Of a stretch of DNA of 64,000 nt, positions 63,556 to 64,000 are shown in pieces; positions within the stretch are counted from its first letter, which is position 1, and the number at the start of each line of letters is the position of its first letter. The notes beneath the pieces were generated by a model that was given only the letters and a program-made list of their open reading frames with translations, was not told the origin of the DNA and did not search any database. The translations under genes and the position numbers were made by a program. This DNA is from Mesonia algae (GTDB taxonomy: Bacteria > Bacteroidota > Bacteroidia > Flavobacteriales > Flavobacteriaceae): the NCBI RefSeq assembly GCF_003253545.1, contig NZ_QKYV01000005.1, positions 186,001 to 250,000 of the forward strand, written 5' to 3'.

Positions 63556-64000
63556 ATGAAAAAAACAGTTTTAGTCCTTTCAACACTTGCCTTAGTAAGT
63601 TTTTACGCTTGTTCTAGCGACGATGATAGTAACAGTAGTGAAGATATAGTTGAAGTTTATGTAAACATTCCTGATGCTAATTTTAAATCAGCCTTGTTAG
63701 AAAACACTTCCATAAATACTAATGAAGATGAAGAGATAAGTTATGCTGAAGCAGAAGCTTTTGAGGGTAACTTATTGATAAGTAATCAAGAGATAGAAGA
63801 TTTAACTGGAATTGAAGCTCTTAAAAATATAGAAGTATTAACTGCATTTAATAATAGTATATCTACTATAGACTTATCGTCTAATACAAAATTAAGACAA
63901 GTACTTTTAGAAAGTAATTCTATAGAAAATTTAGATATAAGTATGTTGCCAGCATTAGAAGACTTAAAAGTGCATACAAACGACTTATTAAGTTTAAATG
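63556..64000 (+). CDS. Leucine-rich repeat lipoprotein, 3' truncated by the window edge
   Basis: 148 codons are visible: lipoprotein signal peptide (KKTVLVLSTLALVSFYAC, lipobox FYAC, Cys19), an Asp/Ser linker, the same EF-hand-like loop as the upstream LRR gene (NIPDANFKSALL, then NTNEDEEISYAEAEAFEG), then LRRs (TIDLSSNTKLRQVLLESNSI). It is a paralogue of the 60855-62372 protein but carries a lipid anchor. Its C-terminal end is outside the window. Confidence 0.88.
   Translation, partial: MKKTVLVLSTLALVSFYACSSDDDSNSSEDIVEVYVNIPDANFKSALLENTSINTNEDEEISYAEAEAFEGNLLISNQEIEDLTGIEALKNIEVLTAFNNSISTIDLSSNTKLRQVLLESNSIENLDISMLPALEDLKVHTNDLLSLN

Overview
The window is a gene-dense, AT-rich (roughly one third G+C by eye) stretch of a Bacteroidota chromosome, almost certainly family Flavobacteriaceae. 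Evidence: several secreted proteins with C-terminal type IX secretion (T9SS type A) sorting domains, a PID-CTERM-like small protein, promoters of the Bacteroidota form TTG-N17-23-TAnnTTTG, Bacteroidota-specific families (DUF2400/TIGR02757, BatA-like vWA protein, Omp28-related, DUF6029-like barrel), and the operon kdsD-like/tatC/CMD/lptB. I see no rRNA, tRNA, CRISPR array, prophage or insertion sequence. It is mostly core genome with patches of surface or accessory genes.

Layout. 1-6.4 kb: 3' part of murA (Asp in place of the fosfomycin-target Cys), an unrecognised conserved protein, an MBL-fold hydrolase, and a minus-strand operon with a dihydroorotase-like protein that has lost most metal ligands, a Tic20-like membrane protein and a carboxylesterase. 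6.4-12.8 kb: BatA-like membrane protein, GAF histidine kinase, and a lolD-like ABC / polytopic membrane protein / DUF2400 operon. 13-18 kb: two MsrA proteins (one cytosolic, one lipoprotein), small membrane and lipoprotein genes, mnmE, and a decayed propeller-LuxR regulator. 18-27 kb: S10 carboxypeptidase, a 50-residue YqaE/Pmp3 protein, and a red-light signalling operon (CheB-CheR-PAS-kinase fusion, bacteriophytochrome, response regulator, heme oxygenase). 27-35 kb: phospholipid operon (LUD protein, cdsA, psd, acyl-CoA-binding protein), ftsH-rsfS, birA, SRPBCC-pyrE, Nudix, M14 peptidase. 36-41 kb: T9SS protein, coaD, ddl, PASTA protein, RluD-family synthase, yaaA. 41-47 kb: a divergent extracytoplasmic thioredoxin-fold cluster (Omp28-like lipoprotein, two T9SS proteins, TlpA-like protein, predicted outer-membrane barrel). 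47-53 kb: group III truncated hemoglobin, a small HTH/membrane operon behind a 19-bp-arm palindrome, and a T9SS protein with a PID-CTERM-like partner. 53-60 kb: lptB/CMD/tatC/kdsD-like operon, recQ, a cyclophilin-FKBP fusion, a redoxin. 60-64 kb: CsaA-like tRNA-binding protein, then a leucine-rich-repeat (LRR) surface locus that runs off the window.

Most interesting: (i) the redox cluster at 41-47 kb, where two non-thioredoxin neighbours share a C-x-G-G-x-C motif; (ii) two intergenic structured repeats (40243-40335 and 60283-60382) whose ends show a compensatory base change; (iii) a family of TTCCGC/GCGGAA palindromes embedded inside genes, the tightest ones all read in the same phase; (iv) the phytochrome operon containing a CheB-CheR-kinase fusion; (v) the dihydroorotase-like protein lacking the HxH motif; (vi) the dual-family immunophilin.
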